A program made the position numbers and the translations under genes. Under the pieces are notes generated by a model. It was not told where the DNA came from, searched no databases, and saw nothing but the letters and a program-made list of their open reading frames with translations. Shown piece by piece: positions 5,438 to 8,192 of a stretch of 8,192 nucleotides of DNA; positions within the stretch are counted from its first letter, which is position 1; the number at the start of each line of letters is the position of its first letter. This DNA is from JBGVMW01 sp045125095 (lineage in GTDB: Bacteria > Bacillota > Clostridia > Lachnospirales > Lachnospiraceae). The DNA lies in contig JBGVMW010000292.1 in the NCBI GenBank assembly GCA_045125095.1, forward strand, positions 1-8,192, read 5' to 3'.

Positions 5438-6907
5438 ATGAATGAAAAAAGTTTGGTTAGAATAGTGGAAACAGAATTAGAAAATTTCAAAAATGTGAAT
5501 TATGGAGATATTAAATTTGTAAATTATTCAAATGCTGAATACCGAGCAGAATTAAAGGAATCAGATATTAATGGCATATATGGACAAAATGGCTCGGGTA
5601 AAACAGCTATTATTGAAGCTTTTGATATATTGCAACATATTATGAGTGGAAATACTATTTCTTATGATGAATATGAGGGTATGTTTAATGATAACAAGAT
5701 GATGAAAATTTCTACAGTATTCTATATCGAATGTGCGGAGAAAAAGTATAAAGCTAGATATGAGTTATTGTTAAAACGATATAAAGAGGAAAAGAAGATT
5801 CAAATTTTTTCGGAAAATATAATATATTGGCAAAGAGGCGGTTCATGGAAGAAAGAGAGAAATGTATCATTCTGCAATCCTTATTATGATACACAGTCTA
5901 TTCTCGAAAATACACCAACTCGTATTGTAACGAAAGATGAGAGTGCATTATCTAGAATTCGTTTCTTTAATTCTGTACAAAATCTTGCAGTATTTTGTGC
6001 ACAAAAAAATGTATCTTTGTATTTTAATGATGTAATAAATAAATCATTGCAAGCTGAAAACCAAAATGAAGAAGAAATGGCATTTTCGGATGTGGTAAAG
6101 GCTTTATTTGATTTTGCAAGAATGAGATTCCAAGTTGTAAAAGTAAACCAGTTGGGTGTTAATTATTCAAATGCTTTTATTCCTGTGAATGTTCATACTG
6201 AATCGGAAAATGAGGTTATGCAAGGATGTATTCCATTGTTTATTAATGGTCGAGGTGATTTTCCAGAAGAGATTTTTAATAAGCTTGAGAAAATTGTTGC
6301 TGCTATCAATATCGCATTAAAGGCTATTATACCGAATTTATCAATTGAGCTTGTTAAAACAAACGAGGAAAAAAATAAAGACGGAATTAATATTGTCCAA
6401 GTAGAAGTCTATTCAAATAGAGATGGAAAGAGATTCTTAACGAAATACGAATCTGAAGGTATTAAACGAATTATTTCCTTGTTAAATTATTTAATTTCTT
6501 TATATAATAATCCGGGAGTATGTCTTGTTGTTGATGAGCTAGATGCTGGAATCTTTGAATATCTGTTAGGCGAATTAATAGGTGTTTTGGCAGAAGAGGC
6601 TAAAGGGCAGTTAATATTTACTTCACATAATTTACGTGTAATGGAGAAGTTGGATAAGAAGAATATTGTTTGTTCAACTATTAATCCAGATAATAGATAT
6701 ATTTCTCTTAAAGGAATAGAAAAGACGCATAATCGTAGAGATTTTTATATAAGGACTATTGTTTTAGGAGGTCAAAAAGAGAAACTTTATGATGATACAG
6801 ACCTTCAAGATATGGGCTATGCGTTTAGAAAAGCAGGTAATACGGAAGAAACTAATGTTCAAATTCCATTTTCAGCAGAGTTCATGGAATTATTAAAAAA
6901 TAGCTAG
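5438..6907 (+). CDS. AAA family ATPase (ABC/SMC-like, OLD-type), putative defence ATPase
   Basis: This 489-residue protein has the layout of the AAA_15/AAA_21 ATPases related to OLD, RecF and SMC. The Walker A motif GQNGSGKT is at 49-56. A long middle section, rich in Lys and Glu, follows. The nucleotide-binding core returns with an ABC-signature-like SEGIKR (339-344), Walker B CLVVDELD (362-369, Asp366 and Glu367), a D-loop-like DAGIF and a switch His in TSHN (395-398). It has no TOPRIM motifs of its own, unlike full-length OLD or GajA; these are in the next gene. I chose the ATG at 5438, 8 bases after GGGG; an in-frame GTG at 5429 has no ribosome binding site. Use of ATA and other AT-rich codons differs from the str genes and suggests horizontal gain. 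The role is probably anti-phage sensing or scaffolding, by analogy with AriA and RloA. The fold is confident; the system is not. Confidence 0.85.
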   Translation: MNEKSLVRIVETELENFKNVNYGDIKFVNYSNAEYRAELKESDINGIYGQNGSGKTAIIEAFDILQHIMSGNTISYDEYEGMFNDNKMMKISTVFYIECAEKKYKARYELLLKRYKEEKKIQIFSENIIYWQRGGSWKKERNVSFCNPYYDTQSILENTPTRIVTKDESALSRIRFFNSVQNLAVFCAQKNVSLYFNDVINKSLQAENQNEEEMAFSDVVKALFDFARMRFQVVKVNQLGVNYSNAFIPVNVHTESENEVMQGCIPLFINGRGDFPEEIFNKLEKIVAAINIALKAIIPNLSIELVKTNEEKNKDGINIVQVEVYSNRDGKRFLTKYESEGIKRIISLLNYLISLYNNPGVCLVVDELDAGIFEYLLGELIGVLAEEAKGQLIFTSHNLRVMEKLDKKNIVCSTINPDNRYISLKGIEKTHNRRDFYIRTIVLGGQKEKLYDDTDLQDMGYAFRKAGNTEETNVQIPFSAEFMELLKNS

Positions 6908-6945
6908 CGGATGGAGTAGTGTTCAAAGGAGATGATGCTTTAAGT

Positions 6946-7632
6946 ATGGATAAAGCAGTTATTTTTATTGTTGAAGGAGCCACAGATAAAAGGGCTTTAG
7001 AAAATATATTTAAAAAGATATATAGATACAAAGATATCCATTTTGAGTTTACCCATGGTGATATTACTTCAGATGAAAATATTGACAAAGGTAATGTTGA
7101 AGAGGAGATTTATAAATTTGTCGATAAATATAGGAAGGATAAGAAACTAAAACTTAGTGATATTTGGCAAATAGTACAAATTTTTGATACGGATGGCGCG
7201 TATATTGATGATTCGAATATTATACAAGGAGATAGCACGGAAATAGTATATTCAACGGAAAAAATTTCTTGTAAAAATACGCAAAAGGTAATAGACAGAA
7301 ATAAGCATAAACGAGAAATTATGGATTATCTTCTTACGTGTGATAACATTAAAGGAATACCGTATAGATGTTACTATTTATCCAGTAATTTAGATCATGC
7401 GCTATATAACCAACTTAATCTGAGCGATGAGCTAAAATCACAATACTCGCAAGCGTTTTATGAACAATTCATGGGAAAAGAAACATTATTCATAAAGTTT
7501 CTTGATATGGAAGTTGTTAATGGAGTTCCGGAAAGTTTCCCAGCATCGTGGAGATACATACGAGAGGAATTGCATTCATTACAAAGACACACAAATTTGA
7601 ATATCTATTTTAAGGAAAATCCTGTATTATAA
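6946..7632 (+). CDS. TOPRIM-like protein, putative nuclease effector of the AAA-TOPRIM module
   Basis: This 228-residue protein shows the two acidic signatures of a TOPRIM fold. A hydrophobic strand leads into VEGATD (9-14, with Glu10), and a second strand leads into DTDG (81-84, with Asp81 and Asp83). These positions hold the metal ions in primases, topoisomerases, OLD nucleases and AriB-type effectors. The C-terminal half is not recognised. The gene follows the ATPase gene after 38 bases, so the two are probably one operon, and it ends in a terminator. I prefer the ATG at 6946: AAAGGAG (6925-6931) is 14 bases upstream, rather far, but the first strand then starts at once, as expected. A GTG at 6919 would add 9 residues, with GGAG only 2 bases before it. 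Likely a metal-dependent nuclease or RNase controlled by the ATPase. The assignment rests on motifs; RloB-like and DUF4435-like families are alternatives. Confidence 0.68.
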   Translation: MDKAVIFIVEGATDKRALENIFKKIYRYKDIHFEFTHGDITSDENIDKGNVEEEIYKFVDKYRKDKKLKLSDIWQIVQIFDTDGAYIDDSNIIQGDSTEIVYSTEKISCKNTQKVIDRNKHKREIMDYLLTCDNIKGIPYRCYYLSSNLDHALYNQLNLSDELKSQYSQAFYEQFMGKETLFIKFLDMEVVNGVPESFPASWRYIREELHSLQRHTNLNIYFKENPVL

Positions 7633-7639
7633 TTCAAAA

Positions 7640-7677
7640 CTCCAGTGAACACACATATTCACTGGAGCTATTTTTTT
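7640..7677. terminator. Terminator shared by the converging TOPRIM and XRE genes
   Basis: CTCCAGTGAA (7640-7649) pairs perfectly with TTCACTGGAG (7658-7667) over 10 bp with an 8-base loop. On the + strand TTTTTTT (7671-7677) follows after a 3-base gap, ending the AAA-TOPRIM operon. On the - strand the stem is followed by TTTT, which would serve the XRE gene. The + strand T-run overlaps the XRE stop codon (7676-7678). Confidence 0.88.
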
Positions 7678-8158
7678 ACCATCCTTTAATCTGTTTTACC
7701 TGTTCTGCCCTCTCCGCATCCTTATGATACTGCAGCTTAAATTGTATCGTTTCCACAACCTCTTTCCGGGCTTCATCATCCAACTGATAAAAGGAAGTGA
7801 GCAGATTATCCACATCGGGCATACTGTTCTTACCGAATAGGTGCATGAGTGGATAGAGAGAATATTTTAAGTATGTTTTTATTCTGCTGGAATCCAAGGC
7901 ACCATTCAAACCATCCGGAAGGGTAGGGTAGATTTCTTCTTCTGTAATGGCTCCAGAGAAAGGACTTGCGGAGCATATCTCATTTACATCAATCTCCAAG
8001 GCATTCGCTAGACGGAGAGCAAAGTCAAATCTGATGTTGGTATCCTTTTGGATAATAGTATAAAGTGTAGTGGCACTGATGCCGGTTTCTTTAGCAATCT
8101 TACGCACATTGGTACCTTTGTTATCAATGTGTTCTTTTAATTTCTTTCCATCGCCCAT
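7676..8158 (-). CDS. XRE-family helix-turn-helix transcriptional regulator
   Basis: The 160-residue product has an N-terminal lambda-repressor-like DNA-binding domain at about 5-60. Its helix-turn-helix is visible as NVRKIAKETGIS (17-28) followed by the recognition helix ATTLYTII (29-36), and then by RFDFALRLANALEIDVNEI (residues 43-61), the usual closing helices of the family. The C-terminal part has no recognised ligand domain; it contains a QLDDEARKEVVETI stretch of the kind seen at the end of phage-type and mobile-element XRE regulators. I chose the ATG at 8158 because AGGAGG (complement of 8165-8170) lies 6 bases upstream; an in-frame ATG at 8182 overlaps nothing comparable and would add 8 residues. 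It converges on the AAA-TOPRIM operon, is visibly more GC-rich than that pair, and its own promoter lies at or beyond the window end. Whether it controls the module is unknown. Confidence 0.88.
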   Translation of the reverse strand: MGDGKKLKEHIDNKGTNVRKIAKETGISATTLYTIIQKDTNIRFDFALRLANALEIDVNEICSASPFSGAITEEEIYPTLPDGLNGALDSSRIKTYLKYSLYPLMHLFGKNSMPDVDNLLTSFYQLDDEARKEVVETIQFKLQYHKDAERAEQVKQIKGW

Positions 8159-8164
8159 GAGCAA

Positions 8165-8170
8165 CCTCCT
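8165..8170 (-). promoter_or_regulatory. Ribosome binding site of the XRE gene
   Basis: On the - strand AGGAGG stands 6 bases before the ATG at 8158. It decides the start against the upstream in-frame ATG at 8182, which lies before this site. Confidence 0.8.
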
Positions 8171-8192
8171 ATATTCATACATAGAAAAAATA

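Noticed and set aside
1..8192. CRISPR arrays, tRNA or rRNA genes, insertion sequences
   Set aside because: I found no regularly spaced repeats, no cloverleaf with a TTCGA-type T-loop, no rRNA-like tract and no transposase motifs in the window.

Overview
The window reads as chromosomal DNA of a Gram-positive anaerobe of the Clostridia, most likely family Lachnospiraceae. The grounds are strong AAGGAGG ribosome binding sites, a low to moderate GC content, the Gram-positive-type insertion in S12, and an EF-Tu with the cysteine-rich domain II and the DGVMAQTREH variant that I associate with this family. The family assignment is from recognition, not from a search.

Layout: (1) 1-329 is non-coding and carries a long imperfect hairpin (136-195); it may be a dispersed intergenic element. 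(2) 330-5149 is the streptomycin (str) operon in the usual order rpsL (S12), rpsG (S7), fusA (EF-G), tuf (EF-Tu), all on the + strand. It starts with a near-consensus promoter (TTGACA-17-TAAAAT) and ends in a strong GAAA-loop terminator. It is not one simple transcription unit. The rpsL-rpsG spacer is long and foldable, a terminator-like hairpin lies between rpsG and fusA, and tuf has its own TTGAAA-17-TATAAT promoter inside a perfect 10-bp inverted repeat. (3) 5150-5437 is an AT-rich spacer with a promoter (TGGACA-17-TAAAAT) for the next genes. (4) 5438-7632 is a two-gene operon, clearly more AT-rich than the str genes. It encodes an ABC/SMC-like AAA ATPase and a small protein with TOPRIM-type acidic motifs. 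(5) 7640-7677 is a terminator shared with a converging XRE-family regulator gene (7676-8158, - strand) whose promoter is at or beyond the window edge.

The str genes supply translation: S12 and S7 build the 30S decoding centre and head, EF-G drives translocation, and EF-Tu delivers aminoacyl-tRNA. The AAA plus TOPRIM pair is the accessory part. Its architecture (ATPase gene first, separate TOPRIM gene directly after) matches the logic of split OLD-like anti-phage systems such as PARIS (AriA/AriB) and RloA/RloB (AbiL). I cannot place it in a named system from the sequence alone, and it is the best candidate here for an undescribed defence module.
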